Notes: a model not told the origin generated them from the sequence alone. 64,000 bases of DNA from an uncultured Porphyromonadaceae bacterium (GCA_900541835.1 UQLL01000011.1:1-64000); one strand, 5' to 3'; shown: positions 8,232 to 16,249, counted from the first letter of the stretch. Numbers and translations are program-made.

Positions 8232-9386
8232 ATGTTCACCATCGAATCAGAGGAACTGACACAATACACTTTTTTAAGTTTGTTTTCTGGAGCAGGGGGA
8301 TTAGACCTCGGCTTCGAGAAAGCCGGGTTTCTACACACCGAATCGAGCGACATATTAGAAATTGCCGTCAATACATTAAGGCGCAACAGGTCTGAATGGA
8401 CTGTTTTTCAGCAGGATGTTAGGGGGTATTCTCCTAAGGTTGGCCGAGATATAGATGTACTTCTTGCAGGTTTCCCTTGTCAAGGTTTTTCTTTAGGAGG
8501 CAAACGTGAAGCACATGATGCCCGGAACTATTTATACCGGCATGTAATTCGTATTACCGAAAATATCAAACCGAGAATTTTAGTGATGGAGAATGTTCTC
8601 AATTTGAGGACGATGAGACATCCGGAAACAGGGAAACCTTTCGCAGAACAGATTTCTTCTGAACTTGCAAACATTGGCTATACCACAATTTTCAAGTCTT
8701 TTAGGGTTGCAGAATATGGCGTTCCTCAAACTCGTAGACGATTCATATTTATAGCATACCGAGACCCGAAAATGTCGGCTTTTGCTTTTCCCAATCCATC
8801 CAAAGAAACGCCTATCCGAAAATTTATTTATGAGCTTGGCCAAGATTTAACGATCTCTTTGCCAAACCATAATCCTGAATGGGGATTTAAAAGTTACGCT
8901 CACACTGAAACTGATGCTCCTTTTAATGAGAATGAGATTGCTGTGCCTGTGAGATTCAGCAGAACTGCTTCAGAAGGGAATCCAATTCGGGATTTTGATT
9001 CTCCTTTCCCAGCGGTAGATACTGCAACTGTATGGGGTTGGGCTTTAGGAAATGTTATTGCAACTCGGATTCAAAAAGACAGAAATAACGCTTTGTATGT
9101 AAGGAATCCCGAGTCCAGTGCTAAGTTATGGCGAATTTCTGCAAGTAAACTGCGGCCATTTACAGCCAGAGAATATGCGCGTTTACAAACTTTCCCAGAT
9201 GATTGGATTTTTACCGGGGAAAATAAACGAGATATTCAACTCCAAATAGGAAATGCAGTCCCCGTTATTTTTGCAAAAAAAATTGCACTGGCAGTAAGAA
9301 ATACTTTAGAGTTTGTCGATGGAAAACGTCGAAATATTTCTAATGAACAGCAACCTTCATTATTTGATTTTTCCGACTTTTCTTGA
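8232..9386 (+). CDS. DNA (cytosine-5-)-methyltransferase
   Basis: Transfers methyl from SAM to C5 of cytosine; here it probably protects host DNA from the adjacent nuclease. Motif I is FSGAGGLDLGF (residues 18-28), motif IV FPCQGFSLGG with catalytic Cys83, motif VI MENV (119-122), motif VIII QTRRRF (166-171), and motifs IX/X REYARLQTFPDDW and QIGNAVP near the C terminus. The target-recognition region lies at about 190-310. Length is 384 residues from ATG at 8232; a TTG at 8223 overlapping the nuclease stop is less likely. A+T-rich like its partner. Confidence 0.93.
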   Translation: MFTIESEELTQYTFLSLFSGAGGLDLGFEKAGFLHTESSDILEIAVNTLRRNRSEWTVFQQDVRGYSPKVGRDIDVLLAGFPCQGFSLGGKREAHDARNYLYRHVIRITENIKPRILVMENVLNLRTMRHPETGKPFAEQISSELANIGYTTIFKSFRVAEYGVPQTRRRFIFIAYRDPKMSAFAFPNPSKETPIRKFIYELGQDLTISLPNHNPEWGFKSYAHTETDAPFNENEIAVPVRFSRTASEGNPIRDFDSPFPAVDTATVWGWALGNVIATRIQKDRNNALYVRNPESSAKLWRISASKLRPFTAREYARLQTFPDDWIFTGENKRDIQLQIGNAVPVIFAKKIALAVRNTLEFVDGKRRNISNEQQPSLFDFSDFS

Positions 9387-9500
9387 ATTATATTGCGAAT
9401 ATCCTCTTATTAGCCAATAATTCTCAAAATCTTTGCGGAATGTTCACTTAGTTTAAGTGATGGAGCAGGGATTTTAGCTTCGGTAATATGCACAAATGCC
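9387..9500. other. A+T-rich 3' end of the island
   Basis: No gene. A small hairpin (TCACTTA at 9444-9450, loop GTT, TAAGTGA at 9454-9460) could end the methyltransferase transcript, although no T-run follows. The base composition is still that of the island and changes at the right repeat. Confidence 0.5.
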
Positions 9501-9557
9501 CCAAGCCAAATATTGGGCGGGCATTTGTCAGAACAGCAAATAATTATTAACTTTGCA
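9501..9557 (+). repeat. Right 57-bp direct repeat of the restriction-modification island
   Basis: Second copy of the sequence at 7184-7240; the three differences are at the T/C following GGGCGGG and at two positions just before TTAACTTTG. This copy feeds directly into the rplS leader, so it is probably the original rplS upstream sequence. Confidence 0.9.
9524..9555 (+). promoter_or_regulatory. rplS promoter
   Basis: TTTG at 9524-9527, 20 bases, TAACTTTG at 9548-9555. The transcript would begin near 9560 and open with a hairpin: CAGCGG (9556-9561), nine bases, CCGCTG (9571-9576). The corresponding hairpin is lost in the left copy. Confidence 0.8.
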
Positions 9558-9658
9558 GCGGATTTCGTACCCGCTGGCAAGAGAGTGCCCCGCCGTGGCT
9601 CAGGCTTGCGAATGGTGCGGTTGTCCGTAGTTGTAACGAAATATAAAGAAAAAGCATC

Positions 9659-10021
9659 ATGGATTTGATGAAAATTGCGGAAGAGGCTTTCGCAACCCCC
9701 AAGAAAGAAATCGACGAGTTCGGTCCCGGCGACACCATCACCATCTCCTACCGCATCAAGGAGGGTAACAAGGAGCGTATCCAGCAGTTCCGCGGCGTGG
9801 TGATCCGCATCAACGGCCACATGGAGAAGAAGCGCTTCACCGTGCGCAAGATCTCCGACGGCATCGGCGTTGAGCGCATCTTCCCGCTCGAGTCACCGTT
9901 CATCGAGAAGATCACCGTCAACAAGTACGGCAAGGTGCGCCGCGCCAAGCTCTACTACCTCCGCGCCCTCACCGGCAAGAAGGCCCGCATCAAGGAGCGC
10001 TTCGTGAAGAAGAGCAAGTAA
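9659..10021 (+). CDS. rplS: 50S ribosomal protein L19
   Basis: L19 sits at the 30S-50S interface. The 120-residue product has the conserved core FGPGDTITISYRIKEGNKER, QFRGVVIRINGH, FTVRKISDGIGVERIFPLESP and the basic tail KLYYLRALTGKKARIKER. ATG at 9659 follows a leader of about 100 bases with at least two small stem-loops (9556-9576; GGCA/TGCC at about 9576-9589), a position where ribosomal proteins often autoregulate; that is inference. A strong terminator follows at 10088. In the ancestral order menA probably lay directly upstream. Confidence 0.97.
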   Translation: MDLMKIAEEAFATPKKEIDEFGPGDTITISYRIKEGNKERIQQFRGVVIRINGHMEKKRFTVRKISDGIGVERIFPLESPFIEKITVNKYGKVRRAKLYYLRALTGKKARIKERFVKKSK

Positions 10022-10087
10022 GACTCAAGTACGGCTAACTCAGCTAACATCAGCTAAGATTAGACAACCTACACCGACCCAATAAGG

Positions 10088-10123
10088 CGTCCGGCGGGAA
10101 CATTCGCTCCCGCCGGACGTTTT
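10088..10123 (+). terminator. Rho-independent terminator of rplS
   Basis: Perfect 12-bp stem CGTCCGGCGGGA (10088-10099) with TCCCGCCGGACG (10108-10119), 8-base loop, then TTTTAATTT. Confidence 0.93.
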
Positions 10124-10140
10124 AATTTAGGATTTTTCCT

Positions 10141-10148
10141 TAATTTTG
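10141..10148 (+). promoter_or_regulatory. -7 box of the 5'-nucleotidase gene
   Basis: TAATTTTG at 10141-10148, 21 bp before the start codon. No TTTG box at the expected distance: the region there is the rplS terminator. Confidence 0.45.
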
Positions 10149-10168
10149 CATTCAGAACACACAAACTC

Positions 10169-11776
10169 ATGTCCATGAATAAACTCCATATCCTGCTGCT
10201 CGTCGCGCTGATGGCGGTAGGCATCCAGTCGCTGCAGGCGCAGAAAATCACCCTGCTCGGCACCAACGACACTCACTCGCAGGTAGACCCCAACGAACGT
10301 GGCGTGGGCGGAGCGCTCCAGCGCAAGGCCATCATCGACTCGGTGCGACGCGCCGACCGCAACGTGCTGCTGGTCGACGCAGGCGACGCCGTTCAGGGTT
10401 CCCTCTACTTCTCTTATTTCAAGGGCGACGTGGAGTACAAACTCATGGACATGATGGGATACGACATACGCGTGCTCGGCAACCACGAGTTCGACAACGG
10501 CATGGCCGACCTCACCAAGTACTGGAAGCCTCTCAAGGGCAAAGCCACGTCGGCCAACTACGACTTCTCCGACACAGACCTCAATGGAGTCTTCGCCCCA
10601 TACATAATCAAGACCATAGCCGGCAAGAAAATCGGCTTCTTCGGCCTCAACGTCGACCCTGCCAGCCTCATCGCCGAAAAGAACATCGAGGGCGTCAAGT
10701 TCCGCAACATCGTGGAGACGGCCAACAAGACAGCCGCGTTCCTGCGCCGTGACAAACACTGCGACCTGGTGGTGGCCGTCACACACATCGGCTACAACAC
10801 CAAGCAGGCAGGCAAGCAGACCGACGTGGACCTGGCGCGCGCCAGCCGCGACATCGACATCATCATCGGCGGCCACAGCCACACGGTGGTCACGCCCGGC
10901 ACCGAGGGCAAGTACCCGTCCGTGATCCCCAACGCCGACGGCCTGCCGGTGGTCATAGCCCAGACAGGCAAGACCGGCCCATACATCGCCGAGGTGCAGG
11001 TAGATTTCTCGGGCGTGAGGAAGGGTGAGCGGGTGCCGGCCGAGGCCGTCAGCTACAAGCTCATCCCCGTCACCGACCGCTTCCCCGACTCTCAGCTCGA
11101 CCAGAAGATGAAGACCTTCCTGGCCCCGTACAAGCACGTCGTGGACTCCGTCAACAACTACGTCATCGCTTACGCGCCCAATGCCATGAACCCCGGCGGC
11201 ACAGGCGAGTATGCCAACTGGACGGCCGACATGGCGCTGAACTGCGTGCAGGAGCAGCTCGATTCCATCCACACCGCCGACCCCGCCTCCACGCTGCCCA
11301 AGACGGTAGAGATCGGCATCATGAACGCCGGCGGCATCCGCCAGAACCTGCCACAGGGCGACGTCAGCCTGGGCCGCATGCTCTCCACTTTCCCCTTCCC
11401 CAACCGCTTCACTCTGCTTGAGCTGAGCGGCAAGGACCTTCTGGAGACCCTGGCCATCATGGCCCGGCGCAAGGGCGAACCCATCAGCGCCCAGGTGCGC
11501 GTGGCCATCGAGCCGGACTGGAAATTCGTCAACGCCACCTACTGCGGCGAGCCCATCGACCCGGAGCGCACGTACACCATCGCCACCATCGACTACCTGG
11601 CGCAGGGCAACGACGACCTGCGGCCCCTGGCCCGCGGCAAGATACTCTGGACCGACCCCCGCGACGTCGCTATACCCATCATCGGCTACATCATCGAGCA
11701 GACAAAACTGAACATGCCCATGTCGGCCGACCCCGCCTCCCGCTTCGTTCCCGCCGTCCACATCCTCGAACGATAA
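10169..11776 (+). CDS. Secreted 5'-nucleotidase/metallophosphatase (UshA-like)
   Basis: A 535-residue secreted enzyme likely to hydrolyse nucleotides or related phosphoesters in the periplasm. After a signal peptide (cleavage near LQAQ) comes the metallophosphatase domain: GTNDTHSQVD (first metal ligands), VDAGDAVQGS, LGNHEFDNG (about residues 110-118), VVAVTHIGY and IIGGHSHT. The C-terminal 5'-nucleotidase domain is at about 330-500 and includes NAGGIRQNLPQGDVS and FPFPNRFTLLELSG. ATG at 10169 is used; 10175 is an alternative start with the same signal peptide. It stands alone after the rplS terminator. Exact substrate is not determinable. Confidence 0.88.
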   Translation: MSMNKLHILLLVALMAVGIQSLQAQKITLLGTNDTHSQVDPNERGVGGALQRKAIIDSVRRADRNVLLVDAGDAVQGSLYFSYFKGDVEYKLMDMMGYDIRVLGNHEFDNGMADLTKYWKPLKGKATSANYDFSDTDLNGVFAPYIIKTIAGKKIGFFGLNVDPASLIAEKNIEGVKFRNIVETANKTAAFLRRDKHCDLVVAVTHIGYNTKQAGKQTDVDLARASRDIDIIIGGHSHTVVTPGTEGKYPSVIPNADGLPVVIAQTGKTGPYIAEVQVDFSGVRKGERVPAEAVSYKLIPVTDRFPDSQLDQKMKTFLAPYKHVVDSVNNYVIAYAPNAMNPGGTGEYANWTADMALNCVQEQLDSIHTADPASTLPKTVEIGIMNAGGIRQNLPQGDVSLGRMLSTFPFPNRFTLLELSGKDLLETLAIMARRKGEPISAQVRVAIEPDWKFVNATYCGEPIDPERTYTIATIDYLAQGNDDLRPLARGKILWTDPRDVAIPIIGYIIEQTKLNMPMSADPASRFVPAVHILER

Positions 11777-11902
11777 AACGTGTTTTAAACGATTAATCGA
11801 TGAATTTTTTGCACGATTTTACGATTGAACGATGAGACGAGCAAACGAAGTCGCACAATCTTTTAATAGCAAAAATCGCTCAATCGCAAAATCGTTGAAT
11901 CG
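11771..11902 (+). repeat. Degenerate octamer array
   Basis: From 11790 to 11853 the sequence divides into eight consecutive 8-mers, seven beginning with CGA (CGATTAAT, CGATGAAT, TTTTTGCA, CGATTTTA, CGATTGAA, CGATGAGA, CGAGCAAA, CGAAGTCG). After a switch of strand, AATCG recurs at 11874, 11882, 11890 and 11898, again every 8 bases. The two halves are inverted relative to each other: 11813-11833 pairs with 11875-11895 at 19 of 21 positions. It covers the nucleotidase stop codon and the first codons of the GH3 gene. Confidence 0.75.
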
Positions 11903-13028
11903 TCTGTGGCCCGTGTTGTTGTTGGGTGCGTGGCTGTGTGGTTGCGCCCGTAAGGATGCGCCTGAGGTGGCGCATCCAGAGAAGGCTGACTATACCACAC
12001 AGGCGCAGATGTGGGCCGACTCCGTGGCGGCCGGCATGAGCGACCAGGAGCTCGTAGGGCAATTGCTCATGCCGGCACTGTATGCATCGGCCGACAGCGC
12101 CACTCTCGCACAGCTCGCCAAATACGCCGACTCGCTGCACGTTGGCGGCGTGATGCTGCTCAAGGGCGACACCGCCTCCGTAAGCGCAATCACGGCCGAG
12201 CTGCGGCGCCTTTCCCCCATCCCCCCGCTGGTGGCCATCGACGCCGAGTGGGGCCTCGGCATGCGCCTGCGGGATGCTCCCTCCTACACCCCCTTCAGCC
12301 GCCTGCCCGACAGCATCACCGACGTGCGGATGTACGACTACGGCTACGCCCTCGGCCTGCAGGCGCGGCGTCTGGGTCTGAACGTCGTCTTCGGCCCGGT
12401 ATTAGACGTGGCGTCGGTGCCCGGCAGCGCCATAGCCTATCGCTCGCTCGGCCCCGACCCGGAGCGAGTGACTCGCCTGGGACTGGCCTACGCCCGAGGC
12501 CTGGAGGACGCCTCCGTCATCTCCGTCGCCAAGCACTTTCCCGGCCTCGGCGGCACACGCCTCGACTCCCACCGCGCCATGCCCGTGTCGGCCTCTTCGC
12601 GTAAAATGCTCGACAGCCTCGACCTATACCCCTTCCGACAATATGTCCGCGAGGGACTGGGCGGCGTGATGGTAGGCCATATCGCCGTACCCGCCCTCGA
12701 TACCGTGCTCCGCTCGGCGGTCGTCTCCCCAATGATCGTCAACGGCCTGTTACGCAAGGATATGGGCTTCTCCGGGCTCATCTTCACCGACGCCATGAAT
12801 ATGCGCGGACTGGGCAGCGTGGAGCAGCCGTCGGTGCAGGCCATCCTGGCCGGAGCCGACATCCTCGTGGCGCCACCCGACACCCACGCCGCCGCCGCCG
12901 AGCTACTCCGGGCCATGAAAAGCGGCTCACTGCCCCGCGACGTGGTGCACGGGGCAGTGAGCCGTATCCTGTTCTACAAGTACCCCCGTCAGGAGGGTAG
13001 CATGGCCAGGGGCAACTGCGGGAAGTAG
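11832..13028 (+). CDS. Glycoside hydrolase family 3 lipoprotein (NagZ-like)
   Basis: Probable beta-N-acetylhexosaminidase acting on peptidoglycan or glycans. The GH3 N-terminal domain is complete: VAIDAEWGLGMRL, FGPVLDV, the NagZ-type loop KHFPGLGGTRLDSHRAMP with its acid/base histidine, and the nucleophile region FTDAMNMRGL. The serine-hydrolase domain fused to many Bacteroidota GH3 lipoproteins is absent. The lipobox LCGC is near residue 37. Starting at ATG 11832 gives a long, unusual N-region encoded by the octamer array; a TTG at 11895 would give a compact signal peptide (NRLWPVLLLGAWLCGC) and may be the real start. The 3' end overlaps the convergent DUF4252 gene by 40 bp. Confidence 0.82.
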   Translation: MRRANEVAQSFNSKNRSIAKSLNRLWPVLLLGAWLCGCARKDAPEVAHPEKADYTTQAQMWADSVAAGMSDQELVGQLLMPALYASADSATLAQLAKYADSLHVGGVMLLKGDTASVSAITAELRRLSPIPPLVAIDAEWGLGMRLRDAPSYTPFSRLPDSITDVRMYDYGYALGLQARRLGLNVVFGPVLDVASVPGSAIAYRSLGPDPERVTRLGLAYARGLEDASVISVAKHFPGLGGTRLDSHRAMPVSASSRKMLDSLDLYPFRQYVREGLGGVMVGHIAVPALDTVLRSAVVSPMIVNGLLRKDMGFSGLIFTDAMNMRGLGSVEQPSVQAILAGADILVAPPDTHAAAAELLRAMKSGSLPRDVVHGAVSRILFYKYPRQEGSMARGNCGK

Positions 13029-13525
13029 AAGCCCAGGTTCATCGACGTGGCGCCATTGCTCAGCAGCGACTTCAACGAGATCTTGCCCGTGATATAGACA
13101 AGCGTGGCGCCATAACTGTTGGACGACGAGAAGATGAGTACCTCCGAGGCGTAGCTGGCGCCATCCTCGCGGCAGTAGATGCGCGTGAACTTGGCATCGA
13201 AGCCATCCTGGGTTTCAGTCAGCAGCGTGAAATGGCCGTTCTTGACAAGCTCGTTGCCGAGCTCCACGATCTTCTTCTTCTCGCGGCCGTCGAAATCGGC
13301 CTTCACCATCTCGAAACTCTTGACCGCGCTGTTGGCCAGCGAGAAGGGCAGCGGCATGCGGCGCTGCGAGAGAGTGACTCCGTTGGCGAACGCCGCCTCC
13401 GAAATGTAAATATAGTTGATGCCCTGGGTGTTGGCCAACGACTCAAAGAGGCGCTGCGGCGACTTGGCCGACAGGCCCGGAACCATCGCCACGGCTATCA
13501 GCAACAACAGAAATTTGCGTAACAT
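12989..13525 (-). CDS. DUF4252 domain protein
   Basis: Exported protein of 178 residues (signal peptide MLRKFLLLLIAVAMVPGLSA). The body fits DUF4252: a segment on NYIYISEAAF, a central helix, DGFDAKFTRIYCREDG, and a C-terminal strand pair before LVYITGKISLKSL. Function unknown; the family usually sits beside ECF sigma factor genes in Bacteroidota, as here. I prefer ATG at 13523-13525, 16 bp after the anti-sigma stop; an ATG at 13555 overlapping that stop by 14 bp would add ten polar residues. The 3' end overlaps the GH3 gene tail to tail, so the transcripts are antisense for 40 bp. Confidence 0.75.
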   Translation of the reverse strand: MLRKFLLLLIAVAMVPGLSAKSPQRLFESLANTQGINYIYISEAAFANGVTLSQRRMPLPFSLANSAVKSFEMVKADFDGREKKKIVELGNELVKNGHFTLLTETQDGFDAKFTRIYCREDGASYASEVLIFSSSNSYGATLVYITGKISLKSLLSNGATSMNLGFYFPQLPLAMLPS

Positions 13526-13541
13526 ATTGGTTGTCAGGTTA

Positions 13542-14366
13542 TTAGCGGTTTTCATTGAGTTCTTCTATTGCAGAGGTTACTAATTTTCTTGATTCGTCGA
13601 GAGCACCATCGGCCTCGCGCTGCGTACCGACGATAAGCCCGAAGGCTTCCTCGAGCATTGCCATGGCGTCAGGCGACTGGTCCAAGCTCTGATAGGTCTG
13701 CCCCTCACCGTCGACGTAGCTGATGTAAATGGGAGCGTCAACGGGAATGTCGACAGTGGCGGTGAGCTTGCCGACGTTGTTGGGGTCGTAGTACTCCGTC
13801 ACCACCAGCACGCCGTCCACATACTCTACCGTTCGCTCCGGCCCGTCGCCGTCCTCGGCCTCGGCCTTAACAGCCTTGGCAGCCTTCGGAGCGGCAGATT
13901 TGGGCGAGACGGCCTGAGCAAGCTGACGCGTCGGAACAGCCTGCGCCGTTCCAGCAGAAGAGGCGGGCTGCGTAGCCCTGGCCATCACCGGTGCCTGCGC
14001 GGAGGGTGCGATGACCGTCTGCACACTGCCGGAGGGCATGAGCAGCAGCGCCAGCGACGCGGCCACAGCCACGCCGGCGACGATGCCCCAACCCTGACCG
14101 CGGCGCTTCATGCGGCCGACGCGCTCCAGTCGGTCGACCTGCCTGCCGAGCGTCGCGGCGAAGTCGGCCGGCATGGCCGGAGCCGGCGCCCCCATGCCGA
14201 GCAGCGACCGCGCCAGACGGGCGTCCGTGGCCAGTTCCAACGGCAGCGCCGAGAAGTCGCAACTCGCCAGAAGACGCTTCAGTTCAGCCTCCTGCGAGGC
14301 GTCGGCAGTGGCATCGAAGAAGGCTCCGAGCAGCCGCTTTATCTTGTCAATATCCATAGTTGTCAT
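13542..14366 (-). CDS. Putative anti-sigma factor, single-pass membrane protein
   Basis: A 274-residue protein with a cytoplasmic N-terminal part of about 90 residues, one membrane segment at about 93-111 (GIVAGVAVAASLALLLMP), an Ala/Pro/Gln-rich linker, and an external domain with TVEYVDGVLVVTEYYDPNNVGK. No recognised zinc-binding anti-sigma motif is obvious, so the call rests on topology and on its four-base overlap (ATGA) with the ECF sigma gene immediately upstream. It would hold the sigma factor at the membrane until an envelope signal arrives; the signal is unknown. Confidence 0.65.
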   Translation of the reverse strand: MTTMDIDKIKRLLGAFFDATADASQEAELKRLLASCDFSALPLELATDARLARSLLGMGAPAPAMPADFAATLGRQVDRLERVGRMKRRGQGWGIVAGVAVAASLALLLMPSGSVQTVIAPSAQAPVMARATQPASSAGTAQAVPTRQLAQAVSPKSAAPKAAKAVKAEAEDGDGPERTVEYVDGVLVVTEYYDPNNVGKLTATVDIPVDAPIYISYVDGEGQTYQSLDQSPDAMAMLEEAFGLIVGTQREADGALDESRKLVTSAIEELNENR

Positions 14367-14851
14367 CCATTATAATGAGCAAAGGCGTCCCGCAGTTTCT
14401 TGCGTCCGCGCGAGAGCAGCACCCGCACGTTTGCGAGGCTTAGTCCGGTGCGCTCGCAGATTTCGTCGGCGTCGAGCTGCTGGTAGGCCGTCATCTCGAT
14501 CACCAGGCGCTGGTTGTCGGGCAGCGTCTGCATGAGCTCCTGCACCAGTCTAAGGTCCGAGGCGCCATCGACGCTGCGGTCGCTGACGGGCAGCGCCACG
14601 TTGTCGATGTCGGCCTGCGGGTGCCGGGCGCGGGCGCGTAGGGCGTCGAGGGCCGTGCGGCGCACCGCCGTGACGGCGTATCCGCGCACGTTCTCCACCT
14701 CCTTCAGACGCTTGCGCTGGGCCCACAGCTTCTCCACCGTGTCGGCCACGACATCCTGTGCCTCCTCCGGCGACGGCATCAGTGCCGCCGCCGCCTTCCA
14801 AAGGCTCTCGCTCATCTCTGCCAGCAGGTCCTTGAATTCCGATGGTGTCAT
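14363..14851 (-). CDS. ECF-type RNA polymerase sigma factor
   Basis: A 162-residue sigma-70 family protein. Region 2 is at about 10-75 (LWKAAAALMPSPEEAQDVVADTVEKLW and VENVRGYAVTAVRR). Region 4 is at about 105-155 (LMQTLPDNQRLVIEMTAYQQLDADEICERTGLSLANVRVLLSRGRKKLRD). It is followed by a membrane protein and a DUF4252 protein, forming a three-gene regulatory unit. A weak box TAATTTTA on the minus strand (14878-14893 area) could be its promoter, divergent from that of hflX. Confidence 0.88.
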   Translation of the reverse strand: MTPSEFKDLLAEMSESLWKAAAALMPSPEEAQDVVADTVEKLWAQRKRLKEVENVRGYAVTAVRRTALDALRARARHPQADIDNVALPVSDRSVDGASDLRLVQELMQTLPDNQRLVIEMTAYQQLDADEICERTGLSLANVRVLLSRGRKKLRDAFAHYNG

Positions 14852-14903
14852 CGCTCACCTATACGACGTCTTTGCCGCCGTAAAATTACAAAATATCCCC
14901 GAA

Positions 14904-14935
14904 TTTGTTTATCATTTTGGAAATGATTAATTTTG
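14904..14935 (+). promoter_or_regulatory. hflX promoter
   Basis: TTTG at 14904-14907, 20 bases, TAATTTTG at 14928-14935. The box ends only 8 bp before the chosen ATG (14944), so the mRNA should be almost leaderless. This rules out the in-frame ATG at 14923. Confidence 0.75.
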
Positions 14936-14943
14936 TAACCGCA

Positions 14944-16173
14944 ATGAGTAACGATAAAGAACCGAAGGCCACGGTGCCTCAGGAGCGCGAGAAGTGCGTT
15001 CTGGTGGGCCTGGTGACGCCCCAGCAGGGCGAGACCAAGTCTGCCGAATACCTCGACGAGCTCGCTTTCCTAGCCGACACCGCCGGGGCTGAGGCCGTCT
15101 GCCGCATGACACAGCGCCTCGACTACCCCAACCCGCGCACATACGTCGGCAAGGGCAAGCTCGAAGAGCTCAAGGCATACGTCGAGGAGCACGAGATCCC
15201 GCTGGTTATCTTCGACGACGAGCTCAGCCCCAAGCAGGTGGCCAACATAGATAAGGAGCTGCAGGTGAAGGTGCTCGACCGAACCAGCCTCATCCTCGAC
15301 ATATTCGCCAAGCGCGCCCAGACGGCCACCGCCCGCACCCAGGTGGAGCTGGCGCAGTACCAGTACCTGCTGCCCCGCCTGACACGAATGTGGACCCACC
15401 TGGAGCGCCAGCGAGGCGGCATCGGCATGCGCGGCCCCGGCGAGACCCAGATCGAGACCGACCGCCGCATCATCCTCGACCGAATAAGCCGCCTCAAGGC
15501 ACAGCTCGCCGACATCGCCAAGCAGAAGGAGGTGCAACGCAAGAATCGAAGCAAGCTCACCCGCGTGGCACTGGTCGGATACACCAACGCCGGCAAGTCA
15601 ACGCTCATGAACCTGCTCAGCAAGAGCAGCGTCTTCGCCGAGAACAAGCTCTTCGCCACCCTCGACACTACCGTCCGCAAGGTGGTCATCGAAAACCTGC
15701 CGTTCCTGCTCTCGGATACCGTCGGTTTCATCCGCAAGCTCCCCACCCACCTGGTCAAGAGCTTCACCTCTACCCTCGACGAGGTGCGCGAAGCCGACAT
15801 CCTGCTGCACGTCGTCGACATCTCACACCCCGGCTTCGAGGAACAGATAGAAGTAGTGGAGAAAACCCTTGCCGACATCTGCAAGGGCGATTCGAAGCCT
15901 GTCATTCTCGTCTTCAACAAAGTCGACTCCTTCACCTACATCCCCAAGGACGCCGACGACCTCACCGAGGCCAAGGCCGAGAACCGTTCCCTCGACGACC
16001 TCAAGTCCACCTGGATGGCACGCCTCGCCCCCGACTGCGTCTTCATATCCGCAAAACAGCGCGACAACATCGACGAACTCAAGCGCCTCATCTACGAGAA
16101 GGCCCGCCGCGTCCACGCCGAGCGCTTCCCCTACAACAACTTCCTCTACCAGCGTTACGACGAGGAAGGTTGA
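14944..16173 (+). CDS. hflX: Ribosome-associated GTPase HflX
   Basis: HflX rescues stalled or hibernating ribosomes. The 409-residue protein has the N-terminal HflX domain (YVGKGKLEELK, IFDDELSPKQVANI), the central glycine-rich RGGIGMRGPGETQIETDRR, and the G domain: P-loop GYTNAGKSTL (about residues 213-222), LSDTVGFIRKLP (G3), and NKVD (G4). Start chosen from the adjoining promoter. The next gene begins 76 bp downstream without a clear terminator between. Confidence 0.95.
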   Translation: MSNDKEPKATVPQEREKCVLVGLVTPQQGETKSAEYLDELAFLADTAGAEAVCRMTQRLDYPNPRTYVGKGKLEELKAYVEEHEIPLVIFDDELSPKQVANIDKELQVKVLDRTSLILDIFAKRAQTATARTQVELAQYQYLLPRLTRMWTHLERQRGGIGMRGPGETQIETDRRIILDRISRLKAQLADIAKQKEVQRKNRSKLTRVALVGYTNAGKSTLMNLLSKSSVFAENKLFATLDTTVRKVVIENLPFLLSDTVGFIRKLPTHLVKSFTSTLDEVREADILLHVVDISHPGFEEQIEVVEKTLADICKGDSKPVILVFNKVDSFTYIPKDADDLTEAKAENRSLDDLKSTWMARLAPDCVFISAKQRDNIDELKRLIYEKARRVHAERFPYNNFLYQRYDEEG

Positions 16174-16249
16174 GGTCCGCAGGGACCCGTTTCAGCTCGG
16201 CACCCGGCCCTCCAGTCTTTAATGTTTTTAATTTTTAAATAATTCCCTC

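Noticed and set aside
9410..9820. 136-codon minus-strand frame across the right repeat and rplS
   Set aside because: Antisense to rplS and to its promoter; no family motif.
11771..11902. CRISPR array
   Set aside because: Units are 8 bases and degenerate, without spacers; no cas genes.
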